Shown: piece by piece, positions 37,678-47,440 of the stretch
Layout of the letters: every line of letters begins with the position of its first letter
How positions within the stretch are numbered: the first letter of the stretch is position 1
Program-made: the position numbers and the translations under genes
Notes under the pieces: generated by a model
Seen by the model: the letters and a program-made list of their open reading frames with translations, nothing else
What the model was told of the DNA's origin: nothing
Database searches by the model: none
Source of the DNA: DATMER01 sp963741305
GTDB taxonomy: Bacteria; Acidobacteriota; Thermoanaerobaculia; Multivoradales; UBA5704
Assembly (NCBI GenBank): GCA_963741305.1
Contig: CAVUHL010000002.1
Span: forward strand, 59,341-123,340
Reading direction: 5' to 3'
DNA length: 64,000 nucleotides

Positions 37678-40434
37678 TCAGACCTCGATCACGAACTCCC
37701 AACCCTCCCCCTCACCTCTCCGGACCCGCCGAAGAACTCCGAGCGAAAGCTGCAAGGTCTCGCATTTCTCGTTGTCAAAGAGAGTTGCCAGCTCGGATTG
37801 GAGCCGTTCGAGGGCCGCTTCGATGCCTCGCCGGTGGCGCTTGAGCTCCGCGATCTTGCCGACCTTCTCCTCCGCCGCTCGCCGTTGAGTGTCCGCCTCG
37901 GAGGCGGCTTCATCCCGGCTTGCCGCCGGGCGCGCGGGTGACGCGCGAAACACCGGCACTTCGGAGACTCGCAGGGCGTAGAGTACCGGCGTCGGATACG
38001 CCCGGCCTCTGAGATCGAACTGGCACTTGCAGGTGCCCACCGCCGCCGCTTCCGGATGAAGCTCGCGGAGCTTCGGGCAGGAGATTGGCCACGGTGGCAA
38101 GCGCTCGATCTGCCGGCCCGTGACCTCGGCCCGGTAGTTGTAAGTGTGCGAGATAATGGCGTGCAAGGCGCTTCGACCTTCCTCCCCCAGATGTCCCAGT
38201 GCGCAAAGGAGCGACCATCGTTCGCGATGATTGAGATAGGAGGTCTGACGCGACTTCTTCGCAAGGTAGCCGAGGACATGGCACCCCTCGAGCACCTTCT
38301 GTGCCCGCGGACCGATCGAGTCAGCCGCCTTCTGCTGCGCCGATTCGGTCCCTGGTCCCGGTGCGGCGGCACAGATCGTGGCGGCCGAGACCCGCGGCAG
38401 CGACCTGATGGTCTCCACAGGATCTGAAAGCTCCTGGCCCAGCTCGTCGAGCAACGCACAGCGCCGGCCCGTCCGCGAATGGACTCCCAGCGGCAGCTTG
38501 ACCAGAGGTCCGATCATGTCGGGCCGAAGCCGGTCCCGATTGGGAAACTCTTCGATTCGGACTCCTTCGGGCAGCGGACCGATCGCCTGCACGACATCCA
38601 GCAGCCAACGCCGGAGTTGATGGCACGGCACCGGCTCCTCCAAGCGCAGCCAGAGGTGATAGCCCTTGTGGCCGCTGAGCTCGAGGAGCGTCGAGCCGCC
38701 GCGCCGCGAGATCTCGCCCCGAAGCTTGAGAGCCGCCGCCAGCGCACGCCCAAGGAGAGAGCCCACTTCCGTAGGGCGCTCATCGATCACTCGTTTCTCC
38801 AGGTCTACGTCCAGGACGCCCAATAGAGCGGTGTCTCCAGTGCGAACCAGGGGCAGCGCCAAGGTCTTCTCTCCCCGCAGATGCGCCCTCCAGTCTTTCT
38901 CGTCCATGGGCCGATGGACTGGCACGAAAGCGCGATGGCCCGAACGGTCCACCGTCTCCACAGCGTGGACACCCTCTCGGCCTTGAAACCAGTCCTGCAA
39001 CAGCCGAACATCCGACTCCGAGATCGTCTCGCCGCCTGCGGCCGAAGCGGGCTCCGGCTCGGCGACATACCCCGGACGCACTGCGGCCAAGCGGCTGGCG
39101 AGATCGTACCTGCCGAGCTCCGCCACCGCTTCGCTCAAGGCTACGAGCCGCTCGGTCTGCGAGCCTACGAGCCGCCGCGCCACTGCTCCCAACTCTTCGG
39201 GCCCCACTCTCAGCAGGCGCGACCAGCCCTCCGTCTCCGCCTGATGGCTCCGCGAGCCGCCACAGACCGCCGCCAACTCGAGCCAGCTTTGCTCCTCACA
39301 CCCGCAGGCGCTCCAGGCCTCCGCCAGCGCGAATCCAAGCGTGGAAGCAACAGGACTCGAAATTTTCCACCGTGCGTCCGCCAGACGCTGAGCTACCTCT
39401 CGGGAAGCCGTCTCATCTCCGGAGCGTAACAAGGCGAGAATTCCAACCGGTGAACCCATCCAGCACTCCGGGTGCCGGCCGAAGTAGTTCGTCCAACCTC
39501 GATACAGGGCATCGATCTCCGCGCCCTCCGGCTCCGCCGAGCCAGCGATCTCCTCCAGCCGAAACCTGAGAGCCTCCACGGCTTTCACAGCAGGCCCCCG
39601 CCCTGTCGGCCCGAAGTGATAGCCCAGGAACACGAATCCGTCTTCGGCCCGGCAAATACGGGTCTTCTCTGCGTTCAAGGTCAAACCGAGGGGCGAGAGG
39701 AGCGCAACGATTTGCTCGTGCGCCGCCCGCACCTCGTCCTCGCGAGCGGCGAGAACCAGGAGGTCGTCACAATAGCGGACATACCTCTCGTGCTCCTTCT
39801 CGATGCTGGCGTCCAGCTCCCTGAGATACAGGTTTCCGAGGAGGGGAGAGAGCGGCGATCCCTGGGCAATGCCGGTGATCATTTCGCTCACTTGATCGTG
39901 ATCGAAGATGCGGCACCGCAGCACGCGATCCAAGAAGGTAAGCCCTTCCGGGTCAGTGAAGGGCTTCAGCTGGCGCCGGAGCACCTCCGGCTGAATCGTG
40001 TCGAAAAAGCTCTTGACGTCCGCCCGCAACACCCAGGCTGCGCCCTGCTCCACCCAGCGGCCCACGTCATCCGCCGCCGCCCGCGCCGACGAACCCTTGC
40101 GGAACGCTCGGCAGGCGGCCGAGAGAGTGGGCTCCACCCTGGGCGACAAAAGGTCCGTGATCGCCCTCAGCACCACCCGGTCGCGCACCGCAGGCACCAC
40201 CAACGCCCGCTCCGAAGCAGCCAGGAAGGCCGGCCGAATCCGCAACACCGGAAGGGACCGATAGCTCCCGGAGCCGATCTCCTGCGTGAGCTGCTCCAAC
40301 TCGCCCTCGAGCCGGGAACCGAAAGCTTCCACCGATACCCGATCGATCCCTGCCACTCCCCGCTTGGCTGCAACGCTCTCCCAGGCACGGCGTAACGTAG
40401 TGAGCGCAACGAGATCTTGCAGGAATCCCATCAC
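37678..40434 (-). CDS. reverse transcriptase fused to CRISPR-associated prim-pol (AEP)
   Basis: A 918-residue protein, intact. RT part, residues 1-330: RADVKSFFDTIQ (first metal Asp 145), GIAQGSPLSPLLGNLYLREL (191-197), RYCDDLLVLA (YCDD, 221-224) and the thumb-like YRGWTNYFGR. A helical linker (340-465) follows. Prim-pol part, 475-820: LLQDWFQGREGVHAV, LLGVLDVDLEK (DVD, 542-544), ELSGHKGYHLWLRL (His 593), GPLVKLPLGVHSRTGRRC (646-658), then a PriL-like Fe-S candidate with Cys 718, 786, 802 and 804. A coiled coil follows at 845-885. The motifs match the TOTE/CAPP class of AEPs. It sits between cas2 and cas1 (9 and 3 bp apart), so it is part of spacer acquisition, able in principle to prime and copy RNA or DNA prespacers. 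Confidence 0.92.
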   Translation of the reverse strand: MMGFLQDLVALTTLRRAWESVAAKRGVAGIDRVSVEAFGSRLEGELEQLTQEIGSGSYRSLPVLRIRPAFLAASERALVVPAVRDRVVLRAITDLLSPRVEPTLSAACRAFRKGSSARAAADDVGRWVEQGAAWVLRADVKSFFDTIQPEVLRRQLKPFTDPEGLTFLDRVLRCRIFDHDQVSEMITGIAQGSPLSPLLGNLYLRELDASIEKEHERYVRYCDDLLVLAAREDEVRAAHEQIVALLSPLGLTLNAEKTRICRAEDGFVFLGYHFGPTGRGPAVKAVEALRFRLEEIAGSAEPEGAEIDALYRGWTNYFGRHPECWMGSPVGILALLRSGDETASREVAQRLADARWKISSPVASTLGFALAEAWSACGCEEQSWLELAAVCGGSRSHQAETEGWSRLLRVGPEELGAVARRLVGSQTERLVALSEAVAELGRYDLASRLAAVRPGYVAEPEPASAAGGETISESDVRLLQDWFQGREGVHAVETVDRSGHRAFVPVHRPMDEKDWRAHLRGEKTLALPLVRTGDTALLGVLDVDLEKRVIDERPTEVGSLLGRALAAALKLRGEISRRGGSTLLELSGHKGYHLWLRLEEPVPCHQLRRWLLDVVQAIGPLPEGVRIEEFPNRDRLRPDMIGPLVKLPLGVHSRTGRRCALLDELGQELSDPVETIRSLPRVSAATICAAAPGPGTESAQQKAADSIGPRAQKVLEGCHVLGYLAKKSRQTSYLNHRERWSLLCALGHLGEEGRSALHAIISHTYNYRAEVTGRQIERLPPWPISCPKLRELHPEAAAVGTCKCQFDLRGRAYPTPVLYALRVSEVPVFRASPARPAASRDEAASEADTQRRAAEEKVGKIAELKRHRRGIEAALERLQSELATLFDNEKCETLQLSLGVLRRVRRGEGEGWEFVIEV

Positions 40435-40443
40435 CGATCCTCC

Positions 40444-40719
40444 TCACAAAATGCGAACGGGTTCCTGATCAGAGAGCATGCTCCGCCCATAGACATCGAC
40501 CCGGACCGCGCAGGAGGCGCACAGGTAGTACACCCGGAGGCTGTCGGTCTCCGAGTCGATATGCCGGAGGGCCCGCTGGATCGACTTCTCCAAGACCTCG
40601 GGCGGCAGGTGCCCCTCGAAAACGCTCCGTTGGACGCGGGTGAGCACCATCTCCAGAAGATCGGCGACCTTCTGCCGGCCTCGATCGCTGGAGATGTCGT
40701 AGGTCACCAACACTTTCAT
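40444..40719 (-). CDS. cas2: Cas2
   Basis: I start at ATG 40719 (MKVLVTYDISSDRGRQKVAD), preceded by GGAGGAGACAGG, rather than the longer frame at 40779. The 91-residue protein has VTYDIS with the conserved Asp, a ferredoxin-like fold pattern (LTRVQRSVFEGHLPPEVL) and DSLRVYYLCA. It is the structural partner of Cas1 in spacer integration and first gene of the cas2 - RT-prim-pol - cas1 operon. Confidence 0.95.
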   Translation of the reverse strand: MKVLVTYDISSDRGRQKVADLLEMVLTRVQRSVFEGHLPPEVLEKSIQRALRHIDSETDSLRVYYLCASCAVRVDVYGRSMLSDQEPVRIL

Positions 40720-40881
40720 GGCTCGCCTGTCTCCTCCGGAGTCCTGTGTTTGCCGAAAAGACGCCGTTCTTCCGGACACACGACAAGCTTACACGCATAC
40801 CTGGGTCATTTCAAGACGGTATCTGCAGGAGCGGTAGCCTTCGAGAAGGCAGGCTCCTCTTGGCCGGCGTGCAGCCAAGAG

Positions 40882-41113
40882 GTCTCAATCCCCCGAAGGG
40901 GCATGTGCCTATTGATGAATGAGCCAACGACTTGCCTCAATCCCCCGAAGGGGCGCGACCTTGCTCTGACCAACACGTAAGTTGACTTAAGCCCGGTCTC
41001 AATCCCCCGAAGAGTCCTGACTGCTTTGCGACCCGCCGGCACGACTGCAGCTGCCCGTACTTCAACGTGTCTCAATCCCCCGAAGGGGAATGAGATGTCC
41101 GGATTGCATACAT
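40882..41113 (-). CRISPR. decayed trailer end of array 2: four abnormal repeats
   Basis: Units start at 40882, 40934, 40996 and 41069. Three are only about 20 bases long and all stop at the same point after CCCCCGAAGGGG (plus strand), with gaps of 25-42 bp. The one at 40996 is full length but of the array 1 version (CTGACTGCTTTGCGAC) with one substitution (GAAGAGTCC). This is the oldest end of array 2. Confidence 0.85.
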
Positions 41114-44100
41114 GTCTCAATCCCCCGAAGGGTCCTGCCAGCTTTGCGAGAAGCGCCCAGGCCAGAACCATACGGATGGAGCTGCAGGAAAGTCTCAATC
41201 CCCCGAAGGGTCCTGCCAGCTTTGCGAGAAGGACTGCGGTAGCGGCTGGCATTAAGCCGCAATCGTCTCAATCCCCCGAAGGGTCCTGCCAGCTTTGCGA
41301 GTGTACGTTGGCGGCACCCGCTTACGCAGCGAAGTAGGAATGTCTCAATCCCCCGAAGGGCTGCCAGCTTTGCGAGGCGAGTGACTGACCTTGAGGGACA
41401 ACGGCGGGGCTACCAGTCTCAATCCCCCGAAGGGTCCTGCCAGCTTTGCGAGGATACGACTCCTTGTGACAAGCACAGGATCCCTGGAAGGTCTCAATCC
41501 CCCGAAGGGTCCTGCCAGCTTTGCGAGTACCTCATGCAACACGTGCCCTATCGAGTATTGGGATCGTGTCTCAATCCCCCGAAGGGTCCTGCCAGCTTTG
41601 CGAGGGTTACAAGCGGCCGGACGGGAGGTGCGACATCATGTCGTCTCAATCCCCCGAAGGGTCCTGCCAGCTTTGCGAGTCAAAAAAGTGGAGTCTGCTG
41701 GCAAGATTTGATCAGGATGTCTCAATCCCCCGAAGGGTCCTGCCAGCTTTGCGAGGGCGCTATTCGGACGACCGAACCGGTCGTCGTAGTCGCGGTCTCA
41801 ATCCCCCGAAGGGTCCTGCCAGCTTTGCGAGAATATCATCGGCACGGGTCAGCCCGTGGCCGATGTATGTATGTCTCAATCCCCCGAAGGGTCCTGCCAG
41901 CTTTGCGAGGGCGCTATTCGGACGACCGAACCGGTCGTCGTAGTCGCGGTCTCAATCCCCCGAAGGGTCCTGCCAGCTTTGCGAGAATATCATCGGCACG
42001 GGTCAGCCCGTGGCCGATGTATGTATGTCTCAATCCCCCGAAGGGTCCTGCCAGCTTTGCGAGGGGCTGGCGGCTTGTGGGTGAAGCTCCGGTCATGTCT
42101 AAGTCTCAATCCCCCGAAGGGTCCTGCCAGCTTTGCGAGTTGCGTTCCTCCGGGGACGCAATAACGTCTTCCCGACAATGTCTCAATCCCCCGAAGGGTC
42201 CTGCCAGCTTTGCGAGGAAACCCAAGCCTCAACCGACCACCCCAGTTCCGATTGTCTCAATCCCCCGAAGGGTCCTGCCAGCTTTGCGAGGAAAGCCATA
42301 CGATCTACCCCCATACTCTGGAAAGGTCATGTCTCAATCCCCCGAAGGGTCCTGCCAGCTTTGCGAGTCTCCAGAGGATGGTCTACACACCGGCACGTCA
42401 CAACTGAGGTCTCAATCCCCCGAAGGGTCCTGCCAGCTTTGCGAGCAAGAGGGACATCCCGGCTTTCCTGGCCTTCGCCGGAGATGTCTCAATCCCCCGA
42501 AGGGTCCTGCCAGCTTTGCGAGCTCACAAGGGAATGCTGCCCCGAGCAGTAACACAAAACGGTCTCAATCCCCCGAAGGGTCCTGCCAGCTTTGCGAGAG
42601 GGATCGTCCCTTCGCGCTTTGGCCGAAAACGAAGAAGTCTCAATCCCCCGAAGGGTCCTGCCAGCTTTGCGAGTATTGTCCGTGGCGGCGAGGAGAAAGG
42701 GGGAGCGGTAATGTCTCAATCCCCCGAAGGGTCCTGCCAGCTTTGCGAGTCTCGCGATTCGCAGTAGTGGTGGTTGTGAATTTGTTCAGTCTCAATCCCC
42801 CGAAGGGTCCTGCCAGCTTTGCGAGTGCCAGATGGAGAGGTGTATAGATTTTACCATCTGCCAAGTCTCAATCCCCCGAAGGGTCCTGCCAGCTTTGCGA
42901 GGCCGCCATCGCCGAAAAACTGACAGGCATGTTGCAGATGTCTCAATCCCCCGAAGGGTCCTGCCAGCTTTGCGAGGTCAGCAAGGCGATCGACCTGGTG
43001 GTCGAGAAAAAAAGTCTCAATCCCCCGAAGGGTCCTGCCAGCTTTGCGAGCTCTCGTAGAGTTCGGGGAAGTGCCAGGCTGCCCCAATCGTCTCAATCCC
43101 CCGAAGGGTCCTGCCAGCTTTGCGAGTCCTCCGGGAGGGGGCTTTGGCGAGGCACCGGTCAATGAGGTCTCAATCCCCCGAAGGGTCCTGCCAGCTTTGC
43201 GAGAACCAGCTGCTGGAAGGCGCGAATGCCATCCTCGAGACGAAGTCTCAATCCCCCGAAGGGTCCTGCCAGCTTTGCGAGGTACGTCCAAACGCCTTGG
43301 CCATCTTGGTCGAGGAGATGTCTCAATCCCCCGAAGGGTCCTGCCAGCTTTGCGAGTTAATTTCTAGGGCCGCCGGTAGGCGGCCTCCTTGCCCGGGTCT
43401 CAATCCCCCGAAGGGTCCTGCCAGCTTTGCGAGCGCCGCAGCCCGTGAAGGTCGAGGGGTTCGTCAAGATGTCTCAATCCCCCGAAGGGTCCTGCCAGCT
43501 TTGCGAGGCTGCGCAGGGGTCGAGAGATTCCGAACTATCTATCCAGTGTCTCAATCCCCCGAAGGGTCCTGCCAGCTTTGCGAGGCGGCTGAATTAGAGG
43601 GAAAAACCATCACAGAATTCATGTCTCAATTCCCCGAAGGGTCCTGCCAGCTTTGCGAGGTTCATGGCCTTGGTGAGCATGCTCATGATGTTTACAATGT
43701 CTCAATCCCCCGAAGGGTCCTGCCAGCTTTGCGAGCTGAACAGCGGCACGGCCCTCGCCAACAACTCCCTCAGTCTCAATCCCCCGAAGGGTCCTGCCAG
43801 CTTTGCGAGGGGAGAGATACCATGGCACACGTGGGCTTGGAACACGATGTCTCAATCCCCCGAAGGGTCCTGCCAGCTTTGCGAGGACTCCGGCGACCGC
43901 GCTGGGCAAGCTGGACAAGAAGATGTCTCAATCCCCCGAAGGGTCCTGCCAGCTTTGCGAGCACGACCGTCAGCGACCCCACGAAAAACGTTTCCCTTGA
44001 GTAGTCTCAATCCCCCGAAGGGTCCTGCCAGCTTTGCGAGGAGGCAGCAAGAGAATTCCTCGAACGCCTCAGCAACGAAGTCTCAATCCCCCGAAGGGTC

Positions 44101-47100
44101 CTGCCAGCTTTGCGAGGCCCATGTCGTAGCCCATCACTTGGGGATTCTCCATGTCTCAATCCCCCGAAGGGTCCTGCCAGCTTTGCGAGCCCTCCGCTGC
44201 CTTGACTGAGCAGCATGCCCTCCCGATGTCTCAATCCCCCGAAGGGTCCTGCCAGCTTTGCGAGACCGGTGGAGGCGAAGAAGCCCAAGCCTCAACCCAC
44301 AATGTCTCAATCCCCCGAAGGGTCCTGCCAGCTTTGCGAGTCCAACCCGAAGGTGCGGAAGATCACTATCCATCTAACTGTCTCAATCCCCCGAAGGGTC
44401 CTGCCAGCTTTGCGAGAAGTGAAGATCAAGAAGGGGATAATGACCAGCGTCTGCATGTCTCAATCCCCCGAAGGGTCCTGCCAGCTTTGCGAGGAAGAAG
44501 GAGGACCGTTTTGGATAACGAAACCATAATCGTCTCAATCCCCCGAAGGGTCCTGCCAGCTTTGCGAGCGGGATAAGGGCCTCAAGTGGTTCAACGCGTA
44601 TTATGTCTCAATCCCCCGAAGGGTCCTGCCAGCTTTGCGAGTGACGATGACATCACGGACGGCCTCTACCAGCTACTGGAGGTCTCAATCCCCCGAAGGG
44701 TCCTGCCAGCTTTGCGAGAAAAAAGATGCCAAGCTGCAAGAAACCTACAACTCGAATGTCTCAATCCCCCGAAGGGTCCTGCCAGCTTTGCGAGTATACC
44801 CTCACCGTCTCCAGCTCCTGCACCTAGTCTCGAATGTCTCAATCCCCCGAAGGGTCCTGCCAGCTTTGCGAGCATGTTCAGCGCACTTCCCTTGGCAAGG
44901 TCCACCTTCGAGTCTCAATCCCCCGAAGGGTCCTGCCAGCTTTGCGAGGACAGAAGCTCTGCCTCCATATCCTCGTCTTCCTCAGTGTCTCAATCCCCCG
45001 AAGGGTCCTGCCAGCTTTGCGAGTAAAAATAGTGTCCCGGTAGGGGGGTAGATCTGCAAAGTCTCAATCCCCCGAAGGGTCCTGCCAGCTTTGCGAGTCA
45101 GTGTTGGCTGTCATCCTACTGGCGTGTATACCAATGTCTCAATCCCCCGAAGGGTCCTGCCAGCTTTGCGAGTGGAGGATCCTTATGGGCAGAAGAGGCT
45201 TTAGTAGGAATTGTCTCAATCCCCCGAAGGGTCCTGCCAGCTTTGCGAGGCTGGACGACCTGTAGCCATTCACGAAGGAACATAAAGTCTCAATCCCCCG
45301 AAGGGTCCTGCCAGCTTTGCGAGGAAGAGATCGATCTTACGATGTCAGAACTTAATAATGTCTCAATCCCCCGAAGGGTCCTGCCAGCTTTGCGAGACAC
45401 AGGAGATGACTCTCTCGACGAAACGATCCTTCCAGTCAATGTCTCAATCCCCCGAAGGGTCCTGCCAGCTTTGCGAGCTGCCCCGTCCCACGCTCCAGGA
45501 ACTGCAAGAAGCCATGTCTCAATCCCCCGAAGGGTCCTGCCAGCTTTGCGAGCCAGAGCAGACAGTCCTCGCACAGTGAGCCTTTCCTTTATGTCTCAAT
45601 CCCCCGAAGGGTCCTGCCAGCTTTGCGAGATCGGCGGACCCCCGCACTCGGGGAAGTCCGTCCTTATGTCTCAATCCCCCGAAGGGTCCTGCCAGCTTTG
45701 CGAGGCGGCGCAGGCTGACGGCTCTGAGCTTGCGTATATCAAGTCTCAATCCCCCGAAGGGTCCTGCCAGCTTTGCGAGTCGACGGCCCGGCGCGTTCGT
45801 ACGAGACCGACGGCATGTCTCAATCCCCCGAAGGGTCCTGCCAGCTTTGCGAGGAAGATGCGGTAGGCCTCCTTCCGCTGACCTTCGAGGATGTCTCAAT
45901 CCCCCGAAGGGTCCTGCCAGCTTTGCGAGGTCCTCTTGACCAGCGTGTCCCCAAGCCCCGGATTCAGTCTCAATCCCCCGAAGGGTCCTGCCAGCTTTGC
46001 GAGGACGTACAGCGAGGCCGTGCTCAAGGTGCTCGCCACGATGTCTCAATCCCCCGAAGGGTCCTGCCAGCTTTGCGAGGAAGCAGGAGCAGCTTCACCA
46101 GCCGACCTTCGCGAAGGTCTCAATCCCCCGAAGGGTCCTGCCAGCTTTGCGAGTTCATCCTCCGCGAGGGGGAGAAAGGGCAAACTATGTGTCTCAATCC
46201 CCCGAAGGGTCCTGCCAGCTTTGCGAGAAGACAGGCCCGCTATCCATGCAGGAAGATGGAGTCGTCTCAATCCCCCGAAGGGTCCTGCCAGCTTTGCGAG
46301 GACTATCCAGACCCGAGATCTACGCTACGACACTCTCAATGTCTCAATCCCCCGAAGGGTCCTGCCAGCTTTGCGAGGGCTTTTGGGGTCAGTGGGTTCG
46401 GCAGTCGTTGGTAAAGTGTCTCAATCCCCCGAAGGGTCCTGCCAGCTTTGCGAGATCAATACGGAAACGAAGCTCCAGCTCGGTTCCTTCAAATGTCTCA
46501 ATCCCCCGAAGGGTCCTGCCAGCTTTGCGAGCTTTCGGGCTCTGGTCGCCGCGCGGGCGGCGCTCGTGTCTCAATCCCCCGAAGGGTCCTGCCAGCTTTG
46601 CGAGCTGCTTGGCAACAACAGCTTCCTGCCACTCGCCAATCGGTCTCAATCCCCCGAAGGGTCCTGACAGCTTTGCGAGGCCGAATCCGTCAGATAAACC
46701 ACTTCTCGAGGTAGAAGGTCTCAATCCCCCGAAGGGTCCTGCCAGCTTTGCGAGAGTACAGGGAGTTTGATGTTCTGGCAGCCGTAGTGATGTCTCAATC
46801 CCCCGAAGGGTCCTGACTGCTTTGCGAGCTACGACGATGTTCAGGAGATGATCGCGCCTTAACGAAAGTCTCAATCCCCCGAAGGGTCCTGCCAGCTTTG
46901 CGAGGTTACCGCAATGTCCACAGCTTCACCTTCGCGGTAACCAATGTCTCAATCCCCCGAAGGGTCCTGACTGCTTTGCGAGCCTAGTTGGCTGAACCAA
47001 TCCTTTTGAGGGATACTTGCTGTCTCAATCCCCCGAAGGGTCCTGACTGCTTTGCGAGCAGCAGAACAATATGCATATCATAGCGATCCGAAGCTCAATG

Positions 47101-47133
47101 TCTCAATCCCCCGAAGGGTCCTGACTGCTTTGC
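41114..47133 (-). CRISPR. CRISPR array 2: about 80 repeats, 79 spacers
   Basis: 37-base repeats at about 76-bp spacing. On the transcribed strand they start CTCGCAAAGCTGGC and end CCCTTCGGGGGATTGAGAC. Transcription is leftward from the leader at 47134. The repeat at 41342 lacks two bases and the one at 43623 has a single change. Near the leader, repeats at 46643 (GACAGC), 46792, 46946, 47022 and 47100 (GACTGC on the plus strand) switch to the array 1-type core but keep the array 2 end. The leader-adjacent repeat (47100-47133) is three bases short. A two-spacer block is duplicated (41756-42063). Confidence 0.98.
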
Positions 47134-47440
47134 ACCTGCCTCTCTAACCACCTGAAAGGAAAGACTTTAAGGTGGCCATTCCGCTAACCTCGCTTCGCTG
47201 GGCTCCCGCGACTGCGTTCCGCCGCTTGGCCACCGGATGCCGCAAGTCTCTATCTGACTTCATTCTACTCATCTTAACCCAATTTCTTCGCTTTCCGCTA
47301 ACCTCCCCCCGTTTTGGGCCCTTTCGGAGGTTAGCGCCACTCCCCGGTCTGGGAGAAGTAAATCAGTTGTCAAAGAACCCTTGGACTCCAAAGGATCGAA
47401 GAGCTTTCCGCCCCACCGGTTTCACTTCGTGGAACTTCCC
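47134..47440 (-). promoter_or_regulatory. CRISPR leader 2, overlapping the cas6 3' end
   Basis: Starts ACCTGCCTCTCTAACCACCT, nearly identical to leader 3. It carries CCGCTAACCTC (about 47181), an inverted pair CCGCTAACCTCC (47295-47306) / GGAGGTTAGCG (47326-47336), and GTAAATCAGTTGTCAAAGAA with a -35-like TTGACA (47373-47368). The last codons of cas6 lie inside this block, so the promoter-like element and the cas6 stop overlap. Confidence 0.85.

Noticed and set aside
41381..47133. Long plus-strand ORFs of repetitive protein (SQSPEGSCQLCE, LNPPKGPASFA, VSIPRRVLPALR), up to 488 codons
   Set aside because: They are the three frame translations of the array 2 repeat; periodicity equals repeat plus spacer and there is no ribosome site.
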